From contig NZ_CP013940.1 in NCBI RefSeq assembly GCF_001277215.2, positions 496,001-560,000 of the forward strand: DNA of 64,000 nucleotides, given 5' to 3'. Position numbers and translations under genes: made by a program. Shown here in pieces: positions 52,593 through 64,000 of this stretch. This DNA is from Cronobacter malonaticus LMG 23826 (GTDB lineage Bacteria; Pseudomonadota; Gammaproteobacteria; Enterobacterales; Enterobacteriaceae). Numbering within the stretch: the first letter of the stretch is position 1; each line of letters begins with the position of its first letter. The notes below the pieces were generated by a model. It was not told the DNA's origin. It searched no databases and was given only the letters and a program-made list of their open reading frames with translations.

Positions 52593-53369
52593 TTAGCCGC
52601 TAAGGCCGCTGGTTTGCAGCAGCGTCAGGCTTAATCCCATCACCGACATGCCGCACAGCACGCCGTAGCTTGGGTTGTTATGCGGATCGATCTCTTTGGC
52701 AAGCGGCATCAGCTCATCCACCGACAGTGCCACCATGATCCCGGCGACCGCCGCCATAATCGCCGCCATGACCACCGGCGACACCATGGTGCCGAGAATA
52801 AGCCACGCCAGCACGCCGCCCAGAATTTCGGCCATCCCGGAGAGCCCCGCCCAGATAACCGCTTTACGGCGCGAGCCGGTGGCCGCGTAAACCGGGCCTG
52901 CCACCGCCAGTCCTTCAGGAATGTTGTGTAAGGCGACCGCGAGCGCAATCCCGAAGCCCAGCTCCAGGTTGGTACTGGCCGTCACATAGGTGGCGATACC
53001 TTCCGGGAAGTTATGCAGGCTGATGCCAAGCGTCAGAAGAAGGGCGGTGCGGCGCAGATTACGTGACGCATGGGCAGGCGGCGGATCGATAAGATCCTGC
53101 GGGTGCGCGTGCGGCAATATGCGGTCGAGCGCGAAATAGCCGAGCAGGCCGACGATAAACATGCCGTAGCCCAGCACCGGCGACATGCCTTCCTCGCCGA
53201 GCGCGGCGGGCAGCATTTCCATTAACGAAATCAGCAGCATAATGCCTGCGGCAAAGCCCAGCGAGAAAGCCAGCAGCCGGTTAGAAGGCTTCTGCCCCAG
53301 CACACCGAGCAGCGCGCCGATAAACGTGGCGCCGCCCGCCAGTAAGGTCAGGATCAGAGGCACTGACAT
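52593..53369 (-). CDS. zupT: ZIP family zinc/divalent metal transporter ZupT
   Basis: A 258-residue inner membrane transporter for zinc, iron and other divalent metals. About eight spans. The metal motifs are in [16 protein letters not shown] and [17 protein letters not shown] (transmembrane segments IV and V). The start at 53369 ([13 protein letters not shown]) matches E. coli; the frame runs ten codons further. A Fur-type box lies 15-34 bp upstream, so iron control is likely here. Confidence 0.97.
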   Translation of the reverse strand: MSVPLILTLLAGGATFIGALLGVLGQKPSNRLLAFSLGFAAGIMLLISLMEMLPAALGEEGMSPVLGYGMFIVGLLGYFALDRILPHAHPQDLIDPPPAHASRNLRRTALLLTLGISLHNFPEGIATYVTASTNLELGFGIALAVALHNIPEGLAVAGPVYAATGSRRKAVIWAGLSGMAEILGGVLAWLILGTMVSPVVMAAIMAAVAGIMVALSVDELMPLAKEIDPHNNPSYGVLCGMSVMGLSLTLLQTSGLSG

Positions 53370-53384
53370 CGAATACTCCTTTTT

Positions 53385-53403
53385 GATAATGATTATCATT
53401 AAT
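53385..53403. promoter_or_regulatory. Fur-type box upstream of zupT
   Basis: GATAATGATTATCATTAAT matches the 19-bp Fur consensus at 16 positions and includes the palindrome GATAATGATTATC. It lies immediately before zupT (start 53369) and about 160 bp from divergent ygiD. Confidence 0.75.
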
Positions 53404-53560
53404 TTATCGGGCGGAACGGAAAAGTCGAGGCCCGTCCGTGGCTTTTACAGATTACTTACATTCAAATTTTCTGACGGTCTTCATCACGGTTATCTCCGTT
53501 CTTTCTGCGCGCAACCGGCGTAAGGTAAGTCCCATGATATTACCGTTTCAGGATACAAAA

Positions 53561-54352
53561 ATGACCGCTTCCTCTCGCATGCCCGCACTGTTTTTGGGCC
53601 ACGGCAGCCCGATGAACGTGCTGGAAGATAACTGTTATACCCGCGCCTGGCGAGAGCTTGGCGAAACGCTGCCGCGCCCGAAAGCCATTGTGATGGTCTC
53701 GGCCCACTGGTTTACGCGCGGCACCGGCGTGACCGCGATGGAGCAGCCGCAAACCATTCACGATTTCGGCGGTTTCCCGCAGGCGCTGTACGATACGCAT
53801 TATCCGGCACCCGGCTCGCCCGCGCTGGCACTGCGCGTCGTGGATCTCCTGGCACCGGTGCCAGTCACGCTTGATAAAGAAGCCTGGGGCTTTGACCACG
53901 GTGCATGGGGCGTGCTGATAAAAATGTATCCGCAGGCCGATATTCCGCTGGTGCAACTGAGTATAGACAGCACCAAACCCCCGGCCTGGCACTATCAGAT
54001 GGGCCAGCGACTGGCGACGCTTCGTGACGAAGGCGTCATGCTGGTGGCGAGCGGCAACGTCGTCCATAACCTGCGTACCGCGCGCTGGCATGGCGAAGGC
54101 GAACCCTATCCGTGGGCAGAGTCGTTCAATAACTTTGTTAAAGAGAATCTGACGTGGCGCGGCGAGGCGGCGGATCACCCGCTGGTCAACTATCTGGAGC
54201 ATCCCGGCGGCAGCCTGTCGAACCCGACGGCGGAGCATTTCCTGCCGCTGCTGTATGTACTTGGCGCGTGGAACGGCGACGAGCCGGTGACGATACCGAT
54301 CGACGGGCTGGAAATGGCGTCGTTGAGTATGTTGTCGGTACAGGTGGGTTAA
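53561..54352 (+). CDS. ygiD: 4,5-DOPA dioxygenase extradiol family protein YgiD
   Basis: A 263-residue LigB-type extradiol dioxygenase; E. coli YgiD has been shown to open the ring of L-DOPA, but its natural substrate is not known. Metal ligand regions are ALFLGHGSPMNVLED, VSAHWFTRGTGVTAM and GLIGTL-like FDHGAWGVLIKMYP, with SGNVVHNLR. The ATG at 53561 (AGGATACAAAA upstream) matches E. coli; an ATG nine codons earlier is possible. Divergent from zupT. Confidence 0.93.
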   Translation: MTASSRMPALFLGHGSPMNVLEDNCYTRAWRELGETLPRPKAIVMVSAHWFTRGTGVTAMEQPQTIHDFGGFPQALYDTHYPAPGSPALALRVVDLLAPVPVTLDKEAWGFDHGAWGVLIKMYPQADIPLVQLSIDSTKPPAWHYQMGQRLATLRDEGVMLVASGNVVHNLRTARWHGEGEPYPWAESFNNFVKENLTWRGEAADHPLVNYLEHPGGSLSNPTAEHFLPLLYVLGAWNGDEPVTIPIDGLEMASLSMLSVQVG

Positions 54353-54379
54353 GAATGGCGCCCTGGGGCGCCATCGCGG

Positions 54380-55540
54380 TTATTCCACAAACAGGTGTGG
54401 ATAGAAGCGGGAGAGATCCTGGGTGATCAGCGCCTTATCTTCACGGATACCGATCCCGGCGGGCTGATCGTTGATAAGCCAGCTGCCGATAAGCGTGTAG
54501 CTGTCACCGAATCTCGGCAGCGGATGGAACTGCTGCACGATAGTGCCTTCTTCGCCATACGGACCCTCCACCTGCTCAATGGTCTGGCCGTTCTCGATAA
54601 TCGAGACGTTAGCGCCTTCACGGGAGAACAGAGGCTTAACCACATATTTCTCCATTGGCGGCGGGTTATCTTCGCTGAAGTACGCGGGTAGCAGGTTAGG
54701 GTGATTCGGGTAGAGCTCCCAGAGCAGTGGCAGCAGCGCCTTGTTGGAGATAATGCTCTTCCACGCAGGCTCCAGCCAGCGCACGCCTGCGTCCTCAAGC
54801 TTGGTGGAGAAGGTTTCGCGCAGCATGTATTCCCACGGATAGAGCTTAAACAGGTTGCTGATGACCTGATCCTGGAGATCGGTAAACTGCCCTTTTTCGC
54901 CAAGGCCGATATCTTCAATAAATAGAAAATCGTTCTCGATCCCGGCTTCGCTGGCGCAATCCTGTAAATACTGCACCGTGCCGCGATCTTCCACCGTATC
55001 GCGACAGCAGGCGAGATGCAGGCGGCTAAAGCCGTACTGCGCTTTCAGCTCGCCGAAACGCTCGATGATCTTCTCCTGGAGGCTGTTGAACTGATCGCTG
55101 CCCTGCGGGAGATTCCCGGCGCGCAGCTGATCTTCGAGCCAGATCCACTGAAAGAACGCCGCTTCATATAAAGAGGTTGGCGTATCGGCGTTATTTTCGA
55201 GAAGTTTTGGCTCGCCGCGTCCGTCCCAGGCGAGATCGAGACGCGAATAAAGCGACGGCTGGCCGCTGCGCCAGGACTGACGTACAAACTCCCACGTGTG
55301 CTTCGGAATGCGGAATTTTGTCATCAGCGCATCGCTCGCGACCACTTTCTCCACCACCTGTAAGCACATCTGATGCAGCTCGGCCGTCACCTCTTCGAGC
55401 TTTTCGACCTGCGCCAGCGTCAGGCGGTAGTACGCGTCTTCGCACCAGTACGGCTCGCCATACATGGTGTGAAAGTTAAAGCCGTACTCCGTTGCCTTTT
55501 CGCGCCAGTCCGGGCGCTCGCGGATAGCGATTCTTTCCAT
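54380..55540 (-). CDS. ygiC: Glutathionylspermidine synthase-like ATP-grasp protein YgiC
   Basis: A 386-residue protein of the glutathionylspermidine synthase pre-ATP-grasp family, related to the synthetase half of Gss. [54 protein letters not shown] and [18 protein letters not shown] are the typical segments. The peptide-like substrate is not known. It starts 3 bp after ygiB, its usual partner, downstream of tolC as in E. coli. Confidence 0.94.
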   Translation of the reverse strand: MERIAIRERPDWREKATEYGFNFHTMYGEPYWCEDAYYRLTLAQVEKLEEVTAELHQMCLQVVEKVVASDALMTKFRIPKHTWEFVRQSWRSGQPSLYSRLDLAWDGRGEPKLLENNADTPTSLYEAAFFQWIWLEDQLRAGNLPQGSDQFNSLQEKIIERFGELKAQYGFSRLHLACCRDTVEDRGTVQYLQDCASEAGIENDFLFIEDIGLGEKGQFTDLQDQVISNLFKLYPWEYMLRETFSTKLEDAGVRWLEPAWKSIISNKALLPLLWELYPNHPNLLPAYFSEDNPPPMEKYVVKPLFSREGANVSIIENGQTIEQVEGPYGEEGTIVQQFHPLPRFGDSYTLIGSWLINDQPAGIGIREDKALITQDLSRFYPHLFVE

Positions 55541-55543
55541 GTA

Positions 55544-56197
55544 TTAGCCGCCCATTGAACGAGAAGAAGAACCCGCCGCGCTGCGCTGCATCGTGGCCTG
55601 TTTCGCGACGGAATCGCCGAACCCCCCGCGGGTGATAGTTGAGGTGGTTGCCGGTTTCGGTGCCATCGCCGATTTCGGTACGGTCATGGTACGGCCCGGC
55701 TGCGCGGCACCGTAATTACGGCCGCTGGCGTCAGTATATTTACCGTAAGCCGGGCTCGCCGGGTTGCGCGAGCTGAACAGCGGCTGCTGGGCGAACCCCA
55801 TGCCGCCGCCCATCAGACGGCCCATCATGTAGCCCGCCATCAGCGGCATCCACATGCTGCCGGTCTGCTGCGTGGCCTGGCTGGTATTGGTGTTATTGAC
55901 CTGCTGGCACTGATCTTCGCCAAATTCCGCAACGCAGTCTTCACGCGTGGCGTATTTCGGCGCGGTGCGCTCCGCCTCTTTCAGGGCGTTGTTATACGCG
56001 GTGGTGCATTCAGCGCTTTTGCCGGGGTTGGCGGCCGAGCAGTCGTCTGCGTTTTGATAAAGCTGGACGGTTTCGTCGCTTTTTTCGCAACCTGCCAGCA
56101 TAAAGGCTGCCGTGACCGCGAAGGCCACCGGCGTTAAATGACGCGCGTTCCAGCTTTTGCGAAACATTGCGCGGTTAATCTGTTTTGTCCGTTTCAT
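55544..56197 (-). CDS. ygiB: DUF1190 family lipoprotein-like protein YgiB
   Basis: A 217-residue protein with an N-terminal basic segment, a hydrophobic stretch ending in a lipobox-like MLAGC (about 34-38), a conserved part with cysteine pairs ([20 protein letters not shown]) and a glycine/serine-rich end ([17 protein letters not shown]). It matches E. coli YgiB (223) with a shorter Gln-rich linker. It is encoded in the tolC-ygiB-ygiC cluster, a pairing conserved in enterics; function unknown. Confidence 0.93.
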   Translation of the reverse strand: MKRTKQINRAMFRKSWNARHLTPVAFAVTAAFMLAGCEKSDETVQLYQNADDCSAANPGKSAECTTAYNNALKEAERTAPKYATREDCVAEFGEDQCQQVNNTNTSQATQQTGSMWMPLMAGYMMGRLMGGGMGFAQQPLFSSRNPASPAYGKYTDASGRNYGAAQPGRTMTVPKSAMAPKPATTSTITRGGFGDSVAKQATMQRSAAGSSSRSMGG

Positions 56198-56314
56198 GCC
56201 TGCATCCTGACCCAGTGGTATTGCACAGTTATGGTGCTCAGGATAGTGGATGAGTGGTTGAAATTAAAGCGAGAGGCCGGAGGGGGCGGGGATCTTTACG
56301 TTGACTTACGTTCA

Positions 56315-56340
56315 GGCGGGAGGCCGATATGCCTCCCGCC
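56315..56340 (-). terminator. Strong hairpin between tolC and ygiB
   Basis: A perfect 10-bp stem GGCGGGAGGC/GCCTCCCGCC with a six-base loop, 7 bp past the tolC stop. It lacks a T-run, so it is better seen as an attenuator or mRNA stabiliser separating tolC from ygiB-ygiC. Confidence 0.5.
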
Positions 56341-56347
56341 ACAGACG

Positions 56348-57835
56348 TTACTGACGGAACGGGTTGCCGCTGTTGCTGTTGCCGCTGCGGGTGGCTGCGG
56401 CAGGCTGCATGGCAGGCGCACTGCCGCCGCCGTTCGCCATGTTATTCACGGCGGCGTCCTGCTCCGGGTTTTCCGGGGCGACGCTTTCAGGCGCGGTAGA
56501 AACCGGTTTGCCCAGCGAGTTATTCAGCGCGACCAAATCCTGCTCGTTGAGCGTACCCAGCGCAGATTTAATATTGAGCTGGTTGATCAGGTAGTTATAA
56601 CGCGCGCTGGAGAGCTGCTGCTTGGCGTTATACAGCGTGGTGGTGGCGTCCAGCACATCGACAATGGTACGCGTACCAACCGAGTAACCGGCTTCCATCG
56701 CATCGAGTGAGCTCTGCGCGGAAACGACCGCCTGCTCATAGGCTTTGATGCTGCTGATGGAGGCGTTAACGTTGTTGTAAGACGAACGTACCGTCTGTAC
56801 GACGTTACGGTGTGCGCTTTCCAGTTTTTCGCTGGCGCCCACGAAACTGTACTGCGCCTGTTTAACTTGTGACGTCACCGAGCCGCCGCTGTAGAGCGGC
56901 AGGTTGAAGCTCAGGCCGATGGAGTTCTGGCCGATTTTGCTGTCAGCGTAACGGCTTGCCGCCGCGCCGCTGGTTTTGCTGCCGCTGTAGTCGGTGTCCG
57001 ACACGCTGCTGGACGCCGTTAAGCCGAGCGTCGGCATATGGCCGGTTTCGGCGTAGCGAATCTGCTCACGCGCCAGATCCTGGCTCAGACGCGCCTGCAG
57101 CAGCGTCAGGTTGCGCTGTTCTGCTTCTTTCAGCAGCGCGTTAATGGCGGCCGGTTTGGTGGTTTTGAAATTATCGACGTTCAGCGACGCGAGCTGCGGG
57201 TAGTAGTTGCCCGTCACCTGACGCAGCTGTTCCAGCGCGTTATCGAGGTTGTTACGCGCGGTCACTTCGTTCGCCAGCACGTTATCGTACTGCGCGCGGG
57301 CGTTCTGCACGTCGGTAATCGCCACCAGGCCCACGTTAAAACGCTGGGTGGTTTGATCGAGCTGGCGGTAGATCGCCTGTTTCTGCGCTTCGGTATACGA
57401 GAGCGCGTCAATCGCGCTCAGCACCTGGAAATAGGCCGTCGCGGTGTTCAGCATCAGCGTCTGCTGATCGGTCTGGTAGGTCACATCCTGAATGCCTGCG
57501 GTTTTTTCCTGCAGGGTCAGGGCGCGCCATTTGGACATATCGAAAATGGTCTGCGTTAATTGCAGCGACGCGCTCTTGACGGTGTTGTCTACGCCGTCGT
57601 TATCGCGAAAACCGTTGGTATAGGTGTAATCTGCGCCCAGGCCGAGCTGCGGAAGTAAAGGACTGCGGGCTTCGTTAATTTTTTCGAATGCGGCGTCGCG
57701 GTCAGCAGCGGAGCTGCGCAGGTCCGGGTTGCTTAAACGTGCCTGCTGGTAAACCTGCAACAGGTTTTCTGCCTGGCTCATGGCGCTGAAGCCCGTCAGG
57801 CTCAGGCCGATAAGGATGGGGAGCAGTTTCTTCAT
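56348..57835 (-). CDS. tolC: Outer membrane efflux channel TolC
   Basis: A 495-residue protein; trimers form the outer membrane exit duct for AcrAB and other efflux pumps and type I secretion. Signal peptide MKKLLPILIGLSLTGFSAMS QA, mature start ENLLQVYQQARLSN. Conserved parts include INEARSPLLPQLGLGADYTY, TQRFNVGLVAITDVQNARAQ and YSVGTRTIVDVLDATTTLYN. The Asn/Gly-rich tail ends SNSGNPFRQ. The ATG at 57835 is chosen because AAGGAATGCAA gives good spacing; the ATG two codons earlier lies on the ribosome site. A marbox-like site lies upstream. Confidence 0.98.
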   Translation of the reverse strand: MKKLLPILIGLSLTGFSAMSQAENLLQVYQQARLSNPDLRSSAADRDAAFEKINEARSPLLPQLGLGADYTYTNGFRDNDGVDNTVKSASLQLTQTIFDMSKWRALTLQEKTAGIQDVTYQTDQQTLMLNTATAYFQVLSAIDALSYTEAQKQAIYRQLDQTTQRFNVGLVAITDVQNARAQYDNVLANEVTARNNLDNALEQLRQVTGNYYPQLASLNVDNFKTTKPAAINALLKEAEQRNLTLLQARLSQDLAREQIRYAETGHMPTLGLTASSSVSDTDYSGSKTSGAAASRYADSKIGQNSIGLSFNLPLYSGGSVTSQVKQAQYSFVGASEKLESAHRNVVQTVRSSYNNVNASISSIKAYEQAVVSAQSSLDAMEAGYSVGTRTIVDVLDATTTLYNAKQQLSSARYNYLINQLNIKSALGTLNEQDLVALNNSLGKPVSTAPESVAPENPEQDAAVNNMANGGGSAPAMQPAAATRSGNSNSGNPFRQ

Positions 57836-57929
57836 TTGCATTCCTTGTTGTGAAGCATAAAGAATTTATTAGCGCTGTCAGAAGCCGAAAAATTGATCGC
57901 CGATTCTACCAGAGTCAACCCGCCGTGAG

Positions 57930-57948
57930 GCTTGGCGTAACGTGCCTT
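57930..57948 (-). promoter_or_regulatory. Marbox (MarA/SoxS/Rob site) candidate upstream of tolC
   Basis: On the minus strand AAGGCACGTTACGCCAAGC fits the marbox pattern AYnGCACnnWnnRYYAAAY at 12 of 14 defined positions. It lies about 95-113 bp upstream of the tolC start. E. coli tolC is known to be activated by MarA, SoxS and Rob. Confidence 0.6.
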
Positions 57949-58048
57949 CTGCCGCTAAATTTCCACAATCTATCACATGGGCAATGAAACGGCAGGTAAA
58001 CTGGCTTGAAATGCCCAGATTCGGCACCATCTTGAACCGGAAACCATC

Positions 58049-58681
58049 ATGAGCAAATCAACCCCACGCCCCGTTACTTTCACCAAAAACGATGTAGAAA
58101 TTATTGCACGGGAAAAGCTATATCGCGGCTTTTTTTCGCTCGATCTTTACCGCTTTCGCCACCGCCTTTTCAATGGCGAAATGAGCGGGGAGGTGCGGCG
58201 CGAAATTTTTGAGCGCGGCCATGCCGCAGTCCTGCTACCCTTTGACCCTGTGCGCGATGAGGTGGTACTGATCGAGCAGATTCGTATCGCCGCTTTCGAT
58301 ACCAGCGACACCCCGTGGCTGCTGGAACTGGTCGCCGGTATGATTGAGCCTGGCGAAACGGTGGAAGAGGTCGCGCGCCGCGAGGCGATGGAAGAGGCGG
58401 GCCTTTCCGTCGGGCGGGTAAAAAAATTCATGAGCTATCTGGCAAGCCCTGGCGGCACCAGCGAGCGCCTGTCATTAATGGTTGGCGAAGTGGACGCCAC
58501 GACCGCGCAAGGCATACACGGTCTGGCTGATGAAAACGAAGATATTCGTGTTCATGTGGTAAGCCGGGAACAGGCATACCAGTGGGTAGAAGAGGGGAGA
58601 ATCGACAACGCAGCCTCCGTCATCGCATTGCAATGGCTGCAGTTACATTATCAAGCATTGAGAAACGAGTGGAACACCTGA
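58049..58681 (+). CDS. nudF: ADP-ribose pyrophosphatase NudF
   Basis: A 210-residue Nudix hydrolase that cleaves ADP-ribose (and ADP-sugars) to AMP and ribose 5-phosphate. The Nudix box [22 protein letters not shown] follows [20 protein letters not shown], about residues 97-118. First gene of nudF-yqiB-cpdA-yqiA(-parE), divergent from tolC as in E. coli. Confidence 0.97.
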   Translation: MSKSTPRPVTFTKNDVEIIAREKLYRGFFSLDLYRFRHRLFNGEMSGEVRREIFERGHAAVLLPFDPVRDEVVLIEQIRIAAFDTSDTPWLLELVAGMIEPGETVEEVARREAMEEAGLSVGRVKKFMSYLASPGGTSERLSLMVGEVDATTAQGIHGLADENEDIRVHVVSREQAYQWVEEGRIDNAASVIALQWLQLHYQALRNEWNT

Positions 58682-58683
58682 AT

Positions 58684-59106
58684 ATGAAGCGTTATACACC
58701 TGATTTTCCAGAAATGATGCGCCTGTGCGAAACCAACTTCGCGCAGCTGCGCCGCCTGTTGCCGCGCAATGACGCGCCGGGCGAAGCCGTAAGTTATCAG
58801 GTGGCGGGCGCGCAATACCGTTTAACTATCCTTGAATCAACCCGGTACACCACGCTTGTGCAGATAGAGCAAACCGCGCCGAAAGTGAGCTACTGGAGTT
58901 TGCCGTCAATGAGCGTAAGGCTTTACCATGACGCCATGGTCGCGGAAGTGTGTTCAAGCCAGCAGATCTTTCGCTTCAAAGCGCGTTATGATTACCCAAA
59001 TAAAAAGTTGCATCAGCGCGACGAAAAACATCAAATTAACCAGTTTCTTGCCGACTGGCTACGCTACTGTTTAGCGCATGGAGCAATGGCGGTTCCGGTT
59101 TGTTAG
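58684..59106 (+). CDS. yqiB: DUF1249 family protein YqiB
   Basis: A 140-residue cytoplasmic protein starting [20 protein letters not shown], with [20 protein letters not shown] and the basic [20 protein letters not shown], as in E. coli YqiB. It starts 2 bp after the nudF stop. Function is not well established; it lies between two nucleotide hydrolases. Confidence 0.94.
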   Translation: MKRYTPDFPEMMRLCETNFAQLRRLLPRNDAPGEAVSYQVAGAQYRLTILESTRYTTLVQIEQTAPKVSYWSLPSMSVRLYHDAMVAEVCSSQQIFRFKARYDYPNKKLHQRDEKHQINQFLADWLRYCLAHGAMAVPVC

Positions 59107-59130
59107 CGTCGTGAAACCTAAGGACACCAT

Positions 59131-59958
59131 TTGGAAAGCCTGTTAAATCTTCCTGTTGCTGGTGGGGCCAGCGTCAGGATTCTACAAATTACCGATACTC
59201 ACCTGTTTGCCGGAAAGAACGATACCCTGCTGGGCGTCAACACCTGGGAGAGCTACCAGGCGGTGCTGGCAGAGCTTCACGCCGAACAGCGCGAGTGCGA
59301 TCTGATTGTCGCGACAGGCGACCTGGCGCAGGATCATACGCCTGAGGCTTATGAACACTTTGCGACAGGTATCGCCTCTTTGCCCGCACCCTGCGTCTGG
59401 CTGCCGGGCAACCACGATTTCCAGCCCGCGATGTACAGCACGCTGCAGGATGCCGGCATTTCGCCTGCTAAGCGCGTGTTCGCAGGAGATAACTGGCAGG
59501 TGCTGCTGCTCGACAGCCAGGTCTTCGGCGTGCCGCACGGCGAGCTGAGCGACTACCAGCTCGAATGGCTTGAGCGCATGCTTCAGGCGGCGCCGGAGCG
59601 CCATACGCTGCTGCTTCTGCACCATCACCCGCTGCCGTCAGGCTGCGGCTGGCTCGATCAGCACAGCCTGCGCAACGCCCAGGCGCTGGACGATGTGCTG
59701 AACCGCTACCCGCAAGTGAAGAATCTGCTCTGCGGTCATATTCATCAGGAGCTGGATCTCGACTGGAACGGACGCCGCCTGATGGCGACGCCGTCTACCT
59801 GCGTTCAGTTCAAACCTCACTGCGCGGGCTTTACGCTCGATACGGTCGCGCCCGGCTGGCGCTGGCTGAATCTGCACCCTGACGGCTCGCTCACTACGGA
59901 AGTGTGCCGCCTCGAAGGCGCGCAGTTCCGCCCTGATACCGCATCAGAAGGATACTGA
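59131..59958 (+). CDS. cpdA: 3',5'-cyclic AMP phosphodiesterase CpdA
   Basis: A 275-residue metallophosphoesterase that degrades cAMP. The metal motifs appear in order: [30 protein letters not shown] and CGHIHQELD. It starts with TTG at 59131, as in E. coli, with AAGGA upstream. Its stop overlaps the yqiA start by one base (TGATG). It may tune the CRP-dependent genes found elsewhere in the window. Confidence 0.97.
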   Translation: MESLLNLPVAGGASVRILQITDTHLFAGKNDTLLGVNTWESYQAVLAELHAEQRECDLIVATGDLAQDHTPEAYEHFATGIASLPAPCVWLPGNHDFQPAMYSTLQDAGISPAKRVFAGDNWQVLLLDSQVFGVPHGELSDYQLEWLERMLQAAPERHTLLLLHHHPLPSGCGWLDQHSLRNAQALDDVLNRYPQVKNLLCGHIHQELDLDWNGRRLMATPSTCVQFKPHCAGFTLDTVAPGWRWLNLHPDGSLTTEVCRLEGAQFRPDTASEGY

Positions 59959-60533
59959 TGTCTACGCTTCTCTACCTCCACGGTTTTAACAGTTCTCCTC
60001 GCTCGGCGAAGGCCACCAGCCTGCAACGCTGGCTGGCGCAGCAGCACCCAGAAATTAATATGGTCGTTCCGCAACTGCCGCCGTATCCGTCTGATGCCGC
60101 GGAGCTGCTGGAATCGTTAGTGCTTGAGCATGGCGGCGAGCCGCTCGGCGTTGTCGGCTCCTCGCTTGGCGGCTACTACGCGACCTGGCTTTCACAATGT
60201 TTTATGCTGCCCGCGGTGGTGGTGAACCCGGCGGTGCGCCCCTTTGAGCTGCTGACCGATTTTCTCGGCGCGAACGAGAACCCCTACACCGGGCAGCAAT
60301 ATGTGCTAGAGTCTCGCCATATTTACGATCTCAAAGTGATGCAAATTGAGCCGCTCGAAGCCCCGGATCTTATCTGGCTGTTACAGCAGACGGGCGACGA
60401 AGTGCTGGATTACCGCCAGGCGGTGGCGTACTACGCGCCGTGCCGTCAGACGGTGGAAACCGGCGGCAACCACGCTTTTGCAGGCTTTGAAGATTATTTC
60501 ACCCAGATTGTCGATTTCCTTAGCTTGCGTTAA
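59958..60533 (+). CDS. yqiA: Esterase YqiA
   Basis: A 191-residue alpha/beta-hydrolase. The nucleophile elbow is [15 protein letters not shown] (Ser about 72), the oxyanion region is [14 protein letters not shown], and the catalytic His is in [15 protein letters not shown]. coli YqiA has esterase activity on short esters; the natural substrate is unknown. Coupled to cpdA by overlapping stop and start. Confidence 0.95.
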   Translation: MSTLLYLHGFNSSPRSAKATSLQRWLAQQHPEINMVVPQLPPYPSDAAELLESLVLEHGGEPLGVVGSSLGGYYATWLSQCFMLPAVVVNPAVRPFELLTDFLGANENPYTGQQYVLESRHIYDLKVMQIEPLEAPDLIWLLQQTGDEVLDYRQAVAYYAPCRQTVETGGNHAFAGFEDYFTQIVDFLSLR

Positions 60534-60560
60534 CGCTAAGGCAACGATCCCGTTTTGTGA

Positions 60561-62468
<1,908 letters not shown>

Positions 62469-62497
62469 TAACGCCCGTTCTGTAACAACACACCTTT

Positions 62498-62527
62498 CAG
62501 CGGCGCCTTCCGGCGCCGCTGCTGTTT
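62498..62527 (+). terminator. Hairpin terminator after parE
   Basis: A perfect 10-bp GC stem CAGCGGCGCC/GGCGCCGCTG with a four-base loop, 29 bp after the parE stop, followed by CTGTTT. The T-run is weak, but the stem is strong. Confidence 0.6.
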
Positions 62528-62607
62528 CCGCCTGATCACCTCTTCTTTTTCACCGCGTAGCACAATGCGTGGTTTTATTTGCGAGCGAGATCAAATTCCG
62601 CCGCGTT

Positions 62608-62632
62608 AATCATTACTCCTGGAGTAATGATT
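62608..62632. promoter_or_regulatory. Perfect palindrome upstream of mdcA, candidate regulator operator
   Basis: Two 12-bp arms, AATCATTACTCC and its exact reverse complement, flank a single central base. It lies 94-119 bp upstream of the mdcA ATG in an otherwise unstructured 200-bp space after the parE hairpin. The length, symmetry and place fit an operator for the malonate operon regulator (MdcR of the LysR type in Klebsiella). It has no T-run and so is not a terminator. Confidence 0.55.
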
Positions 62633-62726
62633 CGCCCGCGCGCTTAATTGATGCTTTTTTCTCCTGGGCGCACACTGACTTCAGCGTTAAGCAAATCAAA
62701 AGATTCGCTGAATCAGGAGGTTAATA

Positions 62727-64000
62727 ATGACGGCTTACCAAACGCCTGGGCGTGTCTGGAACACGCGCCGCACGGAGAAACAGCGGCGTCTCGCCTCGGT
62801 TCCCGTGCAGGGCAAAGTGTTGCCCACCGCAGATCTCACATCCATGCTCGAAAAACTCATCGCGCCCGGCGACCGGGTGGTTCTTGAAGGTAACAACCAG
62901 AAGCAGGCGGATTTCCTCTCCCGCAGCCTTGCTGAGGTAAACCCGCAGGTGGTGCATGACCTGCATATGATCATGCCAAGCGTCGGGCGCAGCGAACACC
63001 TCGATATTTTTGAGAAAGGCATCGCGCGTAAGCTCGATTTCTCCTTCTCCGGTACCCAGAGCCTGCGCATTTCGCAGCTGCTGGAAGATGGCCAGTTGGA
63101 AATCGGCGCTATCCATACCTACATCGAACTCTACTCCCGCCTGTATGTCGATCTTGCCCCGAACGTGGCGCTGATCGCCGGTTACAAAGCCGACCGCAAA
63201 GGGAACCTCTACACCGGGCCGAGTACGGAAGATACCCCCGCGCTGGTAGAGGCCGCCGCGTTCCATGATGGCATTGTTATCGCCCAGGTGAATGAGCTGG
63301 TGGACGACGAGTGCGATTTGCCGCGCGTCGATATTCCAGGCTCATGGATCGATTATGTCGTGGTGGCGGATAAACCGTTCTTTATCGAGCCGCTCTTCAC
63401 CCGCGACCCGCGCCTCATCAAGCAGGAACACATCCTGATGGCGATGATGGCGATTAAAGGCATCTACGCCGAACATCAGGTGCAGTCCCTCAACCACGGT
63501 ATCGGTTTTAACACCGCCGCTATCGAACTGCTGCTGCCGACTTACGGTGAACAGCTCGGCCTGAAAGGCAAAATCTGTAAACACTGGACGCTCAACCCGC
63601 ACCCGACGCTGATCCCGGCGATTGAAAGCGGCTGGGTGGAGAGCGTGCACTGCTTCGGCGGGGAACTGGGGATGGAAGAGTACATCCGCGCCCGTCCTGA
63701 CATCTTCTTCACCGGCGCTGACGGTTCGATGCGCTCCAACCGAGCCTTCTGCCAGCTGGCAGGCCAGTACGCGGTGGATATGTTTATCGGTTCGACCTTA
63801 CAGGTGGACGGCTACGCCAACTCTTCCACCGTCACCCGCGGCCGTCTTTCAGGCTTCGGCGGCGCGCCGAACATGGGCCATGACCCACACGGCCGCCGTC
63901 ACGCCACACCGGCCTGGCTCAATATGATCACCGAACCAGATCCGATGCAGCGCGGTAAAAAACTGGTGGTGCAGATGGTCGAAACCTTCCAGGCAGGCGT
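62727..64000 (+). CDS. mdcA: Malonate decarboxylase alpha subunit MdcA (malonyl-S-ACP transferase), partial
   Basis: The first 424 residues of a protein of about 550; the gene runs off the window. It starts MTAYQTPGRVWNTRRTEKQR (AGGAGG nine bases upstream) and matches Klebsiella MdcA almost throughout, for example LIAPGDRVVLEGNNQKQADF, FDFSFSGTQSLRISQLLEDG (with L-D), AIHTYIELYSRLYVDLAPNV and GRLSGFGGAPNMGHDPHGRR. MdcA exchanges acetyl for malonyl on the acyl carrier MdcC and is functionally like CitF. The malonate system uses the same phosphoribosyl-dephospho-CoA group as citrate lyase, made by MdcB and attached by MdcG, presumably encoded downstream. Confidence 0.95.
   Translation, partial: MTAYQTPGRVWNTRRTEKQRRLASVPVQGKVLPTADLTSMLEKLIAPGDRVVLEGNNQKQADFLSRSLAEVNPQVVHDLHMIMPSVGRSEHLDIFEKGIARKLDFSFSGTQSLRISQLLEDGQLEIGAIHTYIELYSRLYVDLAPNVALIAGYKADRKGNLYTGPSTEDTPALVEAAAFHDGIVIAQVNELVDDECDLPRVDIPGSWIDYVVVADKPFFIEPLFTRDPRLIKQEHILMAMMAIKGIYAEHQVQSLNHGIGFNTAAIELLLPTYGEQLGLKGKICKHWTLNPHPTLIPAIESGWVESVHCFGGELGMEEYIRARPDIFFTGADGSMRSNRAFCQLAGQYAVDMFIGSTLQVDGYANSSTVTRGRLSGFGGAPNMGHDPHGRRHATPAWLNMITEPDPMQRGKKLVVQMVETFQAG

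Overview
The window is a piece of an enterobacterial chromosome (high GC, dense, operon-structured). Three things point to Cronobacter or a very close relative. The housekeeping blocks follow E. coli order (speC/yqgA, mutY-trmB, rpoD-dnaG-rpsU, cca-glnE-hldE, tolC-parE). A complete yellow-pigment cluster crtE-idi-crtX-crtY-crtI-crtB with convergent crtZ is present. A malonate decarboxylase operon starts beside parE. Genus is inferred from gene content; no database search was possible.

Layout. 1-600: tail of an unrecognised, AT-richer gene, a duplicated tRNA 3'-end/terminator block, and tRNA-Phe. 680-4080: yqgA and speC. 4300-13090: an anaerobic citrate cluster: two-component system citAB divergent from a 2-hydroxycarboxylate transporter, a fumarylacetoacetase-fold enzyme, citC, citD, a citE gene fused in frame to the 3' end of citF, citX, and a frameshifted citG. 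It sits where E. coli has nupG. 13294-17749: mltC, yggX, mutY, trmB, yggL, yggN. 17902-18847: small accessory genes including a DUF4160/DUF2442 pair. 18867-25263: yjiA, yjiX, btsT and a chemoreceptor. 25440-32743: zeaxanthin glucoside pathway. 33005-34207: ytfJ and a small secreted protein. 34269-44429: ileX tRNA, mug, a lipoprotein, rpoD, dnaG, rpsU, tsaD, plsY, folB, uppP, cca. 44525-56197: ygiM, ygiF, glnE, hldE, ubiK, the FMN riboswitch with ribB, zupT, ygiD, ygiC, ygiB. 56348-62468: tolC, nudF, yqiB, cpdA, yqiA, parE. 62727 to the end: mdcA.

The most striking observation is that the citrate lyase operon is decaying. CitE (residues 1-262) runs without a stop into the last ~143 residues of CitF, so the CitE C-terminus and about the first 360 residues of the CitF alpha subunit are missing. 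citG also has an internal deletion with a frameshift. Sensor, transporter, ligase, acyl carrier and citX look intact. Citrate lyase from this locus should therefore be inactive, while citrate sensing and uptake may survive. A FAH-family enzyme between transporter and citC could be a soluble oxaloacetate decarboxylase replacing OadGAB; this is inference.

Other signals include a family of eight 29-bp GTAG-type REP palindromes at three loci. Sigma-S-like -10 elements lie before both crt transcription units. A perfect palindrome (12-bp arms) lies before mdcA. A marbox precedes tolC, a Fur-type box precedes zupT, and CRP-like sites lie near citS and btsT.
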